The notes under the pieces were generated by a model. That model was not told the DNA's origin. It searched no databases and saw nothing but the letters and a program-made list of their open reading frames with translations. A stretch of 64,000 nucleotides of DNA from the NCBI RefSeq assembly GCF_000165125.1, contig NZ_AEIU01000099.1:58513-122512 (forward strand). Reading direction: 5' to 3'. Within the stretch, counting starts at the first letter, position 1. The number at the start of each line of letters is the position of its first letter. The translations under genes and the position numbers were made by a program. Source of the DNA: Vibrio caribbeanicus ATCC BAA-2122 (GTDB taxonomy: Bacteria; Pseudomonadota; Gammaproteobacteria; Enterobacterales; Vibrionaceae). Of this stretch, positions 19,501 to 27,174 are shown piece by piece.

Positions 19501-22500
19501 GTTTGATTACCGCGACCACTAAAGCCTGATAAGGTGCCTAGCGCCCCGTTTTCATCGTAGCGCCACGTCGACTCTTGTCCGCCTTCGGTTTGTTTTATCT
19601 TACGCCCCAACTGGTCATAGGCAATCTCAGTGACCACGCCTTTGGCATCACGCTTATAAATAAGCTCGCCTGCAGCGTTGTAGACATAAGACCACTGGCC
19701 CATATCTGGGTCATCAAGCGAGACGCGATGGCCAAAGCTGTCATAGCGTATTTGCGTGGTATTCCCGTCTGAGTCTGTACTGCTTTTCAGTTTACCATCA
19801 GGGTAATATTGGTAAGTTTGATAGGCATTATCGGGCTCTTCTTTGCGCAGAATGTGTCCAAGTAAGTTACTGGTGGTGCTGTGCTCGAACCCTCGCGCAT
19901 CCGTCACTGTCACTTTTAAGCCTTGGTATCGAGTATGGTAGCTGGCCACTTTTTGGTTGCTGGCCGGCTCTTGTTTACTGATTTCGCGATCGAGTGCGTC
20001 GTAGGTAAAGCGCACTACAGGCGCAGGTCTCGACTCACCCACAAACTGTGGGCGGGTCACACTTGTCTTACGTCCACTGCGATCCCAGCGCGTATCGACC
20101 ACGACTCGTTGGCCACTAAAGCTGGTATGTAACTTGCGCACCTCACGACCAGCATAATCAAAGTGAGTGATCACTTCGCCGCCTGCTGCCAGAGAACTTA
20201 TTACACAGCTGAAGGTTTGCGCTAGCGCCTGTGGACAAGCGTTCCCTAACTTATATTGATTTCGAGTGACATTGCCAGCGCCCGGCAGAGTTTGGGTCAC
20301 TTGGCGACCAAAGGCATCATAGCTTTGACGCGTGGTACGATTTTTTAGCGCGCTAACGGTGCGTATAAGCTGACCTTTAGCATCAAATCGAGTGTTAGAC
20401 TGATGACCAAGGGCATTTTGCGTGCTGCGCAAAAAGAGACCATCACTGTCGTACTGATATTGGCTGCGGCGCACCGGTAAATCTGTTCCTTCAACACTAT
20501 CACTGAGTGGGTTGCCCCATTGGTCATATTGATAACGGCGAGTAAGACTTTTTGAGCCCATCGTATCAGAGTCATACTCTGAGCTGATCACGACCTCTTG
20601 AATAGGCAGGCCTTGCTGATTGTATCGAATCTCAGTGTTCGTGCGACGACTAAGGTGGCTCAGCGTATCTGACACACGGGTGTGAACCTTTTTTATTGCG
20701 CCTAGTTGCCAGTATTTCCCACCTGTTTCGGTGACCAGTTCGGTGCGAGTGCTTATTGATGTGGCCAATTCGAGTGTACCATCACTGTTATAATCGGTAA
20801 GCGTATATTGCCCGCAAGCCTTGGCACCAGAGGCGTGAAAATCCGCCGCAGACACTTGCACCATCTGCCCTGAGTGAGTGGTCAGCCCATCAAGATCGGT
20901 GTGCGAAGCCGACTTTTGATAGTAGAAATAGTCATCATAGCGCTCAAGCACCAATGGAATATCGATATCAGAGTGGATCAGAACAACATAATCGTTGGGC
21001 TTAAAGTAAACCTTTCCATCTGCAGCGCAATATTGGCCAATACCAGCTCGGTAGGAGCTTACTAACGCATTGATATTAGAAACGTTAGAGATCGAAGTTA
21101 GATCATAAATCTGATGCTTCTGGTTTAATCCCGATGATACATATTCATAATTAGTTTCAGTAGTAAAGGCACCCGCTTGCTCTAATTGACTGGATAATTG
21201 GGTGGTTTCTTTGATTAGGTTGCCAAAGCGGTCTACGACCCGGGTTATCGTTTCTTCTTTCTCAACAGCATCATTTGTTAAGCCATACTGCTTTCTTATT
21301 TCTTTAGCGGCAAAAACATGAAAATAGTTCGCGTTATAGCCTCGTTTTGTTTCTCGGGAGTAGTCATAAGAGACTTGAGAAACATTATGGCCGTTTTTAA
21401 CCACACTTAATGTCTTTACTTTCCCCGTTAGCTCAAGCGGTGTTTGAATAAAGTCGGTAGTGGTTTGAGTGGTAACTTCAGCACGTTCAGTTTTAGAGAT
21501 ACTCGCAAAACCTAAAAAGCCGCCGCCGTTTAGGTGACGTTTGGCCCCTTTGTAATGATATTGATACTGAGTGCTCTGATAGCCTTTGGGCGCTTTTTCC
21601 ACCTGATAAACCAGATAACGTCTCGGAGTGACCACTTTTATAGGATACTGGCTCGTACCCTCTAAGGTGTAAACTCTGTTATCAGTTGCAGGCAAATAGC
21701 TTAGTCTGTAATCAACGCCAGCTTCAGAGATAACCGTAATCTTATCTTGTGCATGGGCGCTAGAGCGCTGCACGTGAGTTTTATCGTGACGAGCATTCCC
21801 ACGGGTGAGCAAATCTACCCAGCCGTCACCATTTATATCTTGCAAACCAACAATTTCGTTGCTTGCGGTAATGCTAGGTGAAGTGGCAAATTGGTTATTT
21901 TTTTGATTAAGATAAATATGTTTGCCTGCGACTAAGTCTGGATAACCATCGTTATTAATATCAGCAAAAGTAGGCTTTTGAAATATTCCAATTTTAGCAT
22001 TGAGTGCAATAGGGGAATTAAATGAGATACCATTAAATAAAGACACATATGACGCGCCTGTTTTCCCCTCTCGCATTATCGCATCTAAATAACCGTCATT
22101 ATTTACATCACTGAGTGCTTTAAAATCCATATTGCGTGGTGATTCGCCACTAATTACGAGATCACCAACATTGCGTTGTGCTACGCCACTAATTACGTTA
22201 GAACCCATATTGCGTTGCGCTGCACCGGGCAGGCTGCCACTGCCATAGCCCGTGATATAGTAGCGATAGCCTCCAGGTGTAGTTACATCAAAGCTATGCT
22301 TATCTGCAATACCATCTCCGTTAATATCTGCGATGGCATAGCCTTTTTGCTCAGTTTCAGCCCCATCACCATTAAAGTCGCCATAATTGACTGCATGCGA
22401 TGGGGAAACGGTATTATAGCAATAGACACCAAACTGGCCATTACCTTTCAGGTAAGATTTTGCTCCAATTTGGTTAAATGGAGGATAGATTTTATCGCAG

Positions 22501-23675
22501 GCGTTACGTTGAATGTATGGGTGAGCAACATTCCCGGCCAGGTTCATGCTGGTAACACCATGATGGGTATTGCCAGCAAGATCTTTTAAAGTGAATTTTT
22601 TAGCTTGCCAAGAGCCGTAGTCACGCTCTACAACTCCGTAACTTTCAGCCTGACCATCGCCATTAGTATCGTAGTAGCGGGCATCAACCAGTCCTGTATT
22701 GGTTACCGCTCCGAGCGCAACTTTATCACGTCCAGTCCATCTAAACTGAATGTCGGTTGAACATTGACCCGATGCGCAGTAACGCAATGCAGTAATTTGG
22801 CTACGCTGAGTGTGTGGTGACAGCTGATAATCAAGTTGGTACTGGCCAATTTCATTACCCAGACTGTCTATTGTAGTGATGCTGTTCAGCCTTTGATTGC
22901 GTCTAAGCAAGCTGCCACCTAAATAATGGGCGCTGCTGTCTGGGCGGCTTTGGTAGCCAAACTTGACTTGGCCACCGACGTATTCGATGCGTGCGAGGCG
23001 ATGGGTGCCTGCGGCATTATTTTCGTGGTAGATAAAGCGGATATGGTTGGCCTTGGTGATATCACTGATTTGATTCACTGCCCACTTATAAGCGCTCGGT
23101 TTTGAGGCCAATTCAACTCTAGAATCTTGGCTCACACCATATTGGTAGACTGAACCGTCCTTGTGCCAAACCTTAAAACTCTCAGGACCATTACCTGCAC
23201 GGCCAAAAGAGACAATTTTAGCGTAACCATTATTTTCTAAGCGGTACTCGGTTAGATGTCCGCCATCTTTACCTGAGATAGCGATTAATCGCTCACCATC
23301 GAGACAAAATCTGTCCTTAGCATCAAAGTTTACCCCGCCCCAATGACCATCTTTGAGAATATTTTTACCACAACGACGAATCGAGGAAAGCCCGCCTAGG
23401 CTCCAACCCATCCCCATTATACCGTTAGGTGAATCGCTGCGATACTCTAAGCTCAGCGACGGTTGATGGCCTGCACGCCCTGGTGCGACAGAAATCGGTA
23501 AGCTATAACTGGCTTGTCCTCCAGATACAGAAAAATCACCTGATAGCTGAATGGCTTTCCCTGCATCTGAGGTTAAAGCCATGGCCGGCAACGATAGACC
23601 CAAAGCGCACAAGCCAACCAATATATGGCGCCAATTTTGAGCTAAAGAAGAGGATTGAAAAGACGTTAATTTCAT
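16557..23675 (-). CDS. SpvB/FG-GAP/RHS polymorphic toxin, 2372 aa
   Basis: A giant exported protein. Residues 1-33 are a signal peptide (HILVGLCALGLSLPAMA). Residues about 36-330 match the SpvB/TcaC N-terminal pattern (AIQLSGDFSVSGGQASYSLP, GIMGMGWSLGGLSSIRRC). FG-GAP-like calcium motifs DxNxDGxxD occur near 337, 452, 522, 571 and 612. YD..GR RHS repeats fill about 1050-2080, and the core ends with YSYVWNNPLKYTDPTG near 2135. The last 236 residues form the variable tip: a Lys/Asp/Asn-rich linker, then KLPKGGVDIIEAAVRI and HKTGQVHYSG. I recognise no catalytic motif in the tip. The tip DNA is visibly more AT-rich than the core, as expected of a replaced module. It is probably cotranscribed with the 123-aa protein upstream and the immunity gene downstream. 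Confidence 0.88.
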   Translation of the reverse strand: MKLTSFQSSSLAQNWRHILVGLCALGLSLPAMALTSDAGKAIQLSGDFSVSGGQASYSLPISVAPGRAGHQPSLSLEYRSDSPNGIMGMGWSLGGLSSIRRCGKNILKDGHWGGVNFDAKDRFCLDGERLIAISGKDGGHLTEYRLENNGYAKIVSFGRAGNGPESFKVWHKDGSVYQYGVSQDSRVELASKPSAYKWAVNQISDITKANHIRFIYHENNAAGTHRLARIEYVGGQVKFGYQSRPDSSAHYLGGSLLRRNQRLNSITTIDSLGNEIGQYQLDYQLSPHTQRSQITALRYCASGQCSTDIQFRWTGRDKVALGAVTNTGLVDARYYDTNGDGQAESYGVVERDYGSWQAKKFTLKDLAGNTHHGVTSMNLAGNVAHPYIQRNACDKIYPPFNQIGAKSYLKGNGQFGVYCYNTVSPSHAVNYGDFNGDGAETEQKGYAIADINGDGIADKHSFDVTTPGGYRYYITGYGSGSLPGAAQRNMGSNVISGVAQRNVGDLVISGESPRNMDFKALSDVNNDGYLDAIMREGKTGASYVSLFNGISFNSPIALNAKIGIFQKPTFADINNDGYPDLVAGKHIYLNQKNNQFATSPSITASNEIVGLQDINGDGWVDLLTRGNARHDKTHVQRSSAHAQDKITVISEAGVDYRLSYLPATDNRVYTLEGTSQYPIKVVTPRRYLVYQVEKAPKGYQSTQYQYHYKGAKRHLNGGGFLGFASISKTERAEVTTQTTTDFIQTPLELTGKVKTLSVVKNGHNVSQVSYDYSRETKRGYNANYFHVFAAKEIRKQYGLTNDAVEKEETITRVVDRFGNLIKETTQLSSQLEQAGAFTTETNYEYVSSGLNQKHQIYDLTSISNVSNINALVSSYRAGIGQYCAADGKVYFKPNDYVVLIHSDIDIPLVLERYDDYFYYQKSASHTDLDGLTTHSGQMVQVSAADFHASGAKACGQYTLTDYNSDGTLELATSISTRTELVTETGGKYWQLGAIKKVHTRVSDTLSHLSRRTNTEIRYNQQGLPIQEVVISSEYDSDTMGSKSLTRRYQYDQWGNPLSDSVEGTDLPVRRSQYQYDSDGLFLRSTQNALGHQSNTRFDAKGQLIRTVSALKNRTTRQSYDAFGRQVTQTLPGAGNVTRNQYKLGNACPQALAQTFSCVISSLAAGGEVITHFDYAGREVRKLHTSFSGQRVVVDTRWDRSGRKTSVTRPQFVGESRPAPVVRFTYDALDREISKQEPASNQKVASYHTRYQGLKVTVTDARGFEHSTTSNLLGHILRKEEPDNAYQTYQYYPDGKLKSSTDSDGNTTQIRYDSFGHRVSLDDPDMGQWSYVYNAAGELIYKRDAKGVVTEIAYDQLGRKIKQTEGGQESTWRYDENGALGTLSGFSGRGNQTEYHYNQAGLRQEEAVTVAGETFTSFYYYDNFERIAREVRPNGQATDLTSAALAARNPQNKLAVEYVYNPHGYVAAVRSPKTYADSVFTSAKFRQDIKQLLDQAMAQANQYLDKAERYATQERFFNDKAAQYNSKTVNLHNLDSASLAMLGDGYRYKQWCNAQGECFLRPATWVMLHDDVITPLDVTLEGAIYRLTTQLASTAQPGVRHYQASLHAVSEPAFSAETLTPAHDFILGDYDGNGAKDLISNQDIYAAQADNQTRSELLFSADDLAHAGTVANSRYKFYVDLARELIALSEQVAKLSGNYCQYANQLGGQQLDSSQRVACGNTQQVGQADHLNLILTQSQLDDSLQDSAYTYYWQRRETDAYDHTLSETLGNGLVNTYVHDANTGRPNYIATHKGSQLFNPAIKGAAAKGHNVRLLHYRYDNHNNVTYRADDQLGVTDTWQYDGLDRVVSNRIALRDASQHGLDNPDFNGPFVYRYDKLGNLLFKTGIGDYQYSGQQAGPHAVTKANGLNYQYDANGNMLRAWAQNSQTNERELQWTEFNKPSKIVRKGKAVEFFYDANHSRYLKKNSDGVETFYFGKAYERVTDSKTGVVQHKHFIYADGKLVALNTQTDNADDSLKDKQVRYLHYDALNSVDMITDGYGNTVERRSYDTWGKQRKVAWQSESPLEVMQLAITNRGYTGHEEIVEVGLVHMNGRVYDQELGRFISPDPIVQAPYVTNSFNRYSYVWNNPLKYTDPTGFSLRETWDKIKDAVRDFFGGDKSQNDNGRDKDNNKNDRGNSSEASHKETEVVDIDESDEVQYANGGKFIADEKQKSMGYYDRQGVYHAGVSSGEMEYKGDEISKEVLDAHYESMTPSDSMAKADEITDSKLTGTLGDTLKASKKLPKGGVDIIEAAVRIKMSKKYRLKTVTEITHQAEGERVVVDHKTGQVHYSGNRYKKDKLLRSQKVTYSDPQDVPLGVDPNEVLDLMNSISNR

Positions 23676-23699
23676 GAGGTCACTGCTATTGTTATGATT

Positions 23700-24071
23700 T
23701 TATTTAGTATTTTGTGAAGATTGAAGCTGATTTAAACGCTGACGTAGCGCGCCAAGTTCCGCTGGCTGAGGGTAATCTTGATCGATGTTACTTTGAGAAA
23801 ACTCGTCAAGCTCGCCGCGCACCAGAGGCAACTGAGTTCGTTCGACTTCCACCATGCCATGTGCCAACACCTGCTGCAGCTGTACCACTGGGGTGGGAAA
23901 GTGAGCATCAGGGCTAAGTTTTACCTTATGCGCTTGCACACTGGTCGGCTGAGGCGATGAATCACCTTTAGGCTGCTTGTTAAACGCCAAAGTCCAGCCC
24001 AAAGCCACCAATATACCAAGAGTAATTAGACTGAAAAAAAACACAGGCTGTTTTATTTTGTTGCGCCACAT
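23700..24071 (-). CDS. Membrane-anchored accessory protein of the RHS operon
   Basis: A 123-residue protein with one N-terminal membrane segment (VFFFSLITLGILVALGWTLAF) and a periplasmic tail rich in Gln/Leu (PTPVVQLQQVLAHGMVEVER, LGALRQRLNQLQSSQ) likely to form a coiled coil. No named family is recognised. It lies 24 bases before the RHS gene on the same strand and directly after the upstream direct repeat, so it is the first gene of the operon. A role in export, anchoring or folding of the RHS protein is an inference from position and topology. Confidence 0.65.
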   Translation of the reverse strand: MWRNKIKQPVFFFSLITLGILVALGWTLAFNKQPKGDSSPQPTSVQAHKVKLSPDAHFPTPVVQLQQVLAHGMVEVERTQLPLVRGELDEFSQSNIDQDYPQPAELGALRQRLNQLQSSQNTK

Positions 24072-24093
24072 CGGCTCGTTACCACTGTTATTT

Positions 24094-24233
24094 CTATCAG
24101 CTCAACGTATTTCACTGATAACACAAAAATTTCTCAAAATCATACAGATGAATCAAAAGTCATCAATAAATTAACTTTATAAATATGATTATTATCACTG
24201 ATATTTTAAGTACTTGATGGGGTAGAGATGATG
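24094..24233. repeat. 140-bp direct repeat, copy 1 (RHS operon upstream region)
   Basis: This is the upstream region of the 123-aa gene. It matches 30701-30843 in the same orientation, including a 26-base identical run beginning TTATAAATATGATTATT (from 24177) and AAATCATACAGA, CATCAATAAATT blocks. The two copies bracket the orphan-module array. Since the similarity ends about 20 bases before the gene start, it is best read as a duplicated promoter region. Confidence 0.8.
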
Positions 24234-24261
24234 GCAACGAAGCAGTGATAAAAAAGAGAAA

Positions 24262-24304
24262 GAAAAAAGAAAGGCACCTCAATTTGGTGCCTGTCCTTTA
24301 TTTG
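24262..24304 (-). repeat. Junction repeat b (intact terminator form)
   Basis: Minus strand: AAATAAAGGACAGGCACC, loop AAATTGA, GGTGCC, TTTCTTTTTTC. The stem and T tract are complete, so it should terminate transcription coming from the regulator gene before the RHS promoter. An inverted imperfect copy (AAAAAAGGACACACACC, plus strand) lies beside it at about 24314-24330. The 145 bases between it and the regulator stop show no gene. Confidence 0.8.
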
Positions 24305-24449
24305 TTGAAAGAGAAAAAAGGACACACACCAAAAGAACTAAGATATCATTGCTTTGGGCACCAACCATGAAAAGTACGATGTCTTTGATCTGTACGTTCA
24401 GAGCCGACACATAATAAGAGAGTCACTCATAGACTGCAGAAGGGTAGCA

Positions 24450-25118
24450 CTAGGTACATAAGCCAAGTTGTGTTCTATACCAAAGAATAGGGGCCAGAGA
24501 AACAATGGTTGCTTCGTATATTACGGGACAATCAGATTCTGTATTTGGGTTAATGGCGGATAAATTATATGTATCTGGCTTTTTTGCTCGATGAACTCTG
24601 CGAATTACCGTATCTCCCGCACTGGTTTCTACAATACTATATTTCCCTAAGTACAAGTCATAACAACCATCAGGAATTAATACACCACCAACATAACTGT
24701 GTTTCGAAAAGACGGGCTCCATTGAATCATCAGGAACGACTTTTACAATCGCTTGTTTATTATTCTTTTTGAAGAAATTTATCTCATTTTGTATCGCTTC
24801 ATCTTCTGATATGGAAGTCTGGAAAAACTCTTCTCCAGAATCAAAAAACTTTGTCTGTGGTGGAAGCCCCTCTCCAAAAAGAAGCCATTCTTGAGAGACT
24901 TTTAAGCCCTCACTCTCAAACACTTCGGCGAGTTTTTTAGCACCTTTAGCAGATAATTTGTTCCTCTCGAGCTCCCATGACTGAAGCGTATTTGTGTTTA
25001 ACCCATACTTGTCCAAAAGTTGTTGTCTGGTTAAACCCGATAAATTTCGGGCGGATCGAATGCGTTCTCCCTGCGTCATTTTCATCGTAATTTCAATCGC
25101 TTCATAAACTGTGTCCAT
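24450..25118 (-). CDS. HTH/S24-type repressor-like regulator
   Basis: A 222-residue protein with an N-terminal XRE helix-turn-helix (GERIRSARNLSGLTRQQLLDKYGLNTNTLQSWELERNKLS, about 17-56) and a C-terminal LexA/CI-like S24 fold (VPDDSMEPVFSKHSYVGGVLI, then DTVIRRVHRA). The nucleophile Ser is present in DDSMEP, but the position expected to hold the catalytic Lys (VKRL in LexA) reads IRRV, so self-cleavage is doubtful. Two direct repeats resembling operators lie directly upstream. The likely start may be an internal Met (MTQGERIRSARN, residue 14). It sits as a module between junction repeats b and c, beside the RHS operon it may control. Confidence 0.8.
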   Translation of the reverse strand: MDTVYEAIEITMKMTQGERIRSARNLSGLTRQQLLDKYGLNTNTLQSWELERNKLSAKGAKKLAEVFESEGLKVSQEWLLFGEGLPPQTKFFDSGEEFFQTSISEDEAIQNEINFFKKNNKQAIVKVVPDDSMEPVFSKHSYVGGVLIPDGCYDLYLGKYSIVETSAGDTVIRRVHRAKKPDTYNLSAINPNTESDCPVIYEATIVSLAPILWYRTQLGLCT

Positions 25119-25146
25119 TTCTTTTTAGCATATTTACAACTCACCT

Positions 25147-25192
25147 TACAATACGCATTTTTTACATATTGATATTTACAATATGTATTTTA
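25147..25192. promoter_or_regulatory. Probable operator region of the HTH/S24 regulator
   Basis: Two near-identical segments, TTACAATACGCATTTT and TTACAATATGTATTTT, start exactly 30 bp apart (three helical turns). Between and within them TACATATTG and CAATATGTA form a perfect 9-bp inverted repeat separated by 7 bases (25163-25187). It lies 29 bp before the regulator gene. This is the layout of an autoregulated CI-type operator; the assignment is by inference. Confidence 0.65.
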
Positions 25193-25482
25193 TATGTATT
25201 ATTTATTAATGCAACCTAACGCATAAAAATGTCATTTCTTACTGCTACAGGCCAACTTATATTGAAAAGTGTTTGCAAGATAACAATTGAGGTTTGAGCC
25301 AAGAGATAAGGCTTATGGCTATGAACTTTTTTCTGTTTAAGGTTTAAGGGAGTTCATAGCGCAGTATTTTTAGATCCAAAGTACTGCTACCTAGCCAAAC
25401 CATATTGTCACCAATCAATAAATAAAGGTGATCGTTTAACGTTTTGCCCCACTGAAAACGAGTGGGGTCCTTTTAATCGAGC
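25193..25482 (+). other. Gene-poor stretch with a plus-strand terminator
   Basis: No gene longer than about 22 codons is seen. CCCCACT / AGTGGGG with a GAAAACG loop followed by TCCTTTT at 25447-25476 is a plausible plus-strand terminator, though no plus-strand gene precedes it. ATGAACT...AGTTCAT and CAGTA...TACTG inverted repeats occur at about 25322-25387. A small transcript divergent from the regulator is possible but not shown. Confidence 0.35.
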
Positions 25483-25510
25483 GGTGAGGCTTGGTGCCTG
25501 TCCTTTATTT
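25483..25510 (-). repeat. Junction repeat c (first arm only)
   Basis: Minus strand: AAATAAAGGACAGGCACC followed by AAGCCTCACC instead of the second hairpin arm. It lies about 40 bases after the Imm35 stop and marks the low-coordinate border of the papain-toxin/Imm35 module. Confidence 0.7.
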
Positions 25511-25551
25511 ACTTCCATTCTTTAATTCACCACTACCTACTATTACTTAAG

Positions 25552-25839
25552 TTAAGTCCTATTTGCTCTATACTCTTCGATATAGTGGTTAACTTCGTGA
25601 GCTGTTCCAGTCACAGTTAATCTACCTGACTCCTTATCAATAATAATTGGAGCATTTCCACCAACCATATCTCTAAAGTCTCCAGTCTCTTGAAACTTCT
25701 TTGTGTTATAGAAGAAAACCCAACCAAAGTCTTCAGTTAGAGTTTCATCATCAAGAACTACAAGTTCTTCATCAAGGCCTAGTTTAGAGATAAACTCTTC
25801 TGCTAAAGTGTGTGCATCGTTTAAAGTGATATTTTGCAT
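25552..25839 (-). CDS. Imm35/YrhB-like immunity protein
   Basis: A 95-residue acidic protein: NDAHTLAEEFISKLG, VVLDDETLTEDFGWVFFYNTKKF and APIIIDKESGRLTVTGTAHEVNHYIEEYR. The FGWVFFYNT strand with the conserved Trp and the DKESG...TGTA hairpin match the YrhB/Imm35 pattern of polymorphic-toxin immunity proteins. No signal peptide, so it should act in the cytoplasm. It starts 9 bases after a papain-fold toxin fragment, the expected toxin-immunity order. With its toxin truncated it is an orphan, possibly still protective against kin carrying the intact toxin. Confidence 0.75.
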   Translation of the reverse strand: MQNITLNDAHTLAEEFISKLGLDEELVVLDDETLTEDFGWVFFYNTKKFQETGDFRDMVGGNAPIIIDKESGRLTVTGTAHEVNHYIEEYRANRT

Positions 25840-25848
25840 TCTTATTCT

Positions 25849-26411
25849 CTAATTTGTTCTCATTAAGCTAAAGCCTTTGAATCCATCTAAACTAGCAGCC
25901 TTACCCGTTTGCCCATCCAAAAATCTAACAGTTCCCTTTTGATTAACTACATTAAAGAAGTGTCCCGTCTGCGAACCTCTAGACCCAAATATAACTCCTC
26001 GGGCACCATCACCTGCTTTAAGTATTTGGGCTTGGATTCGACTTGCACTAGTCAAGCTTCCAAAAGTACGACCGAAATGCTTTTCCAAATCTACTACTTT
26101 TGTAATTCCACCATTCAATGCCGAAGCAGGATTACCTGCAAGTGTCGCGTCAGTTGATATTGAGCAGTTTGCACAGTTTTGTTTACCGCTAAGCTTATTG
26201 GCATTTCTAATAGATCCGCCTGCACTATTTGTAACACCCTTCGTATCATCTGGACTCGACCATTTCTTTATCGAATTATATGCTTTTTTTTATTCTCTCT
26301 TTCAATAATGGACGTGCTACCTTGAAGGCAACAACGCCCAATCCAGCTCCGGAGGCAGTAAGGGCTGCATCGACAGCAAGAGAGCCAATAGCATCTAAAT
26401 ACTGACCCTCT
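25849..26411 (-). pseudogene. Displaced RHS toxin tip: papain-fold toxin, frameshifted
   Basis: Reading the minus strand from junction repeat d gives PEGQYLDAIGSLAVDAALT..., a pre-toxin segment that continues to RPLLKERIKK, where an A8 tract (26284-26291) breaks the frame. In the next frame coding resumes: AYNSIKKWSSPDDTKG, SGKQNCANCSISTDATLAG with the candidate nucleophile Cys, then GARGVIFGSRGSQTGHFFNVV with the catalytic His region and VRFLDGQTG with the Asp. This is the papain fold toxin 1 pattern. There is no start codon or RHS core, so it is a displaced tip fragment; only the last 89 codons appear as an open frame from a TTG. The partner is the Imm35 gene just downstream. Confidence 0.78.
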
Positions 26412-26444
26412 GGCACCTCAATTCGGTGCCTGTCCTTTATTTAT
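26412..26444 (-). repeat. Junction repeat d
   Basis: Minus strand: AAATAAAGGACAGGCACC, loop GAATTGA, GGTGCC. The second arm runs without a T tract straight into the papain-toxin fragment (GGTGCCAGAGGG), so the original terminator tail has been replaced by the next module. Confidence 0.8.
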
Positions 26445-26453
26445 CTTTTATCT

Positions 26454-26483
26454 AAAAAGGGTGCCTAAACTGGCATCCTTTTT
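26454..26483 (-). terminator. Terminator of the small remnant gene
   Basis: AAAAAGG(A)TGCC / GGCA(C)CCTTTTT stem around an AGTTTA loop on the minus strand, directly after the stop at 26485. It differs from the junction repeat and is likely native to that module. Confidence 0.65.
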
Positions 26484-26484
26484 A

Positions 26485-26622
26485 TCACTCTTCAGAAAAA
26501 GTCCAACTATCTCCAATAGACTTTCTTCGGGCTACATAATTCAGTGGAAGGCTTGAAAGCTAATTGATAGAAGCATCCATTTCTAAAATACTATTAAGGC
26601 TAACTAAATCTTTAATATTCAA
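26485..26622 (-). pseudogene. Small decayed orphan gene with an in-frame stop
   Basis: From a TTG right behind junction repeat e, one frame reads LNIKDLVSLNSILEMDASIN, a TAG, then LSSLPLNYVARRKSIGDSWTFSEE and TGA, followed at once by a terminator. The single stop in an otherwise continuous 46-codon frame, and its position in the array, suggest the remains of an immunity gene or toxin tail. No family is recognised. Confidence 0.45.
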
Positions 26623-26641
26623 CGCCTGTCCTCTATTTATA
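26623..26641 (-). repeat. Junction repeat e (degenerate, first arm only)
   Basis: Minus strand: ATAAATAGAGGACAGGCG, two changes from the consensus, followed directly by the TTG of the decayed gene. It lies about 55 bases after the TriTu-like gene. Confidence 0.6.
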
Positions 26642-26694
26642 CCAACGAAGATGACCGCTCATCTCAGATAAGTCACCTCCACTCTTTGTAACAA

Positions 26695-26988
26695 CTAACT
26701 AGTGATTTTAATCAAAAAATCATTAAGTGGTTTTTCAGTACGCAATTGTTCAACCACATCAAAGCTCTGGTCTAACATAGCCTCTTCAGTATTGACGTCA
26801 ACAATTTCTACATGGCCATATCCTGCATCCCAAAATATCAGTCGACAGTAGTAATTTTCGCACTCGAAATCCACTGTAATGCTCTGTGTTTCAGATTCTT
26901 CAGGTGAATGCCAAACTTCAAGTTCACAGCCATGCATCGTAAATACATTTGACGTTGATTCAATCCAGTTAACTACTTCTTTTAGCAT
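26695..26988 (-). CDS. TriTu-family-like immunity protein
   Basis: A 97-residue acidic protein: MLKEVVNWIESTSNVFTMHG, ELEVWHSPEESETQSITVDFE, YYCRLIFWDAGYGHVEIVDVNTEE. The W.SPEE...VDFE...RL..W..G..E..VID pattern resembles the TriTu immunity family. I use the ATG at 26988 because AGGTGA lies 5 bases before it; an upstream GTG (26997) lacks an RBS. It overlaps the end of a 44-codon toxin remnant, the usual toxin-immunity coupling. Cytoplasmic; an orphan in this genome region. Confidence 0.68.
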   Translation of the reverse strand: MLKEVVNWIESTSNVFTMHGCELEVWHSPEESETQSITVDFECENYYCRLIFWDAGYGHVEIVDVNTEEAMLDQSFDVVEQLRTEKPLNDFLIKITS

Positions 26989-26993
26989 TATAA

Positions 26994-27128
26994 TCACCTA
27001 AACTTTGTTACTTTGTGGACAATACTTTCAACAGCTGGGATTGGCTGGCCTTTTTTGGTAGCTAACCTACCTGCTACAGAATTCAGCCCTGCAATTTGTG
27101 CCCAGCCTTGGCTTGTTTGTTTGAGCCA
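26994..27128 (-). pseudogene. Displaced toxin C-terminal fragment (44 codons)
   Basis: The frame WLKQTSQGWAQIAGLNSVAG then RLATKKGQPIPAVESIVHKV and TKFR-stop begins exactly at the second arm of junction repeat f and ends at the TriTu-like gene (TTTAGGTGATTATAATG). It has no start codon. Codon-like composition and tight coupling to the immunity gene identify it as the tail of a lost RHS tip. The toxin activity cannot be told from what remains. Confidence 0.65.
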
Positions 27129-27174
27129 CCTCAATATGATGCCTGTCCTTTATTTCTACCTGTCCTTAATTTAT
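27126..27174 (-). repeat. Junction repeat f with a second partial copy
   Basis: Plus strand CCACCTCAATATGATGCCTGTCCTTTATTT is followed at once by CTACCTGTCCTTAATTTATT, so two copies of the distal part lie in tandem. The second contains the stop codon of the frameshifted immunity gene (27166-27168). The first abuts the 44-codon toxin tail. Confidence 0.7.

Noticed and set aside
24305-24449. Open minus-strand frame after the regulator (LNVQIKDIVLFMVG...)
   Set aside because: No start or RBS; runs into the terminator repeat; likely non-coding.
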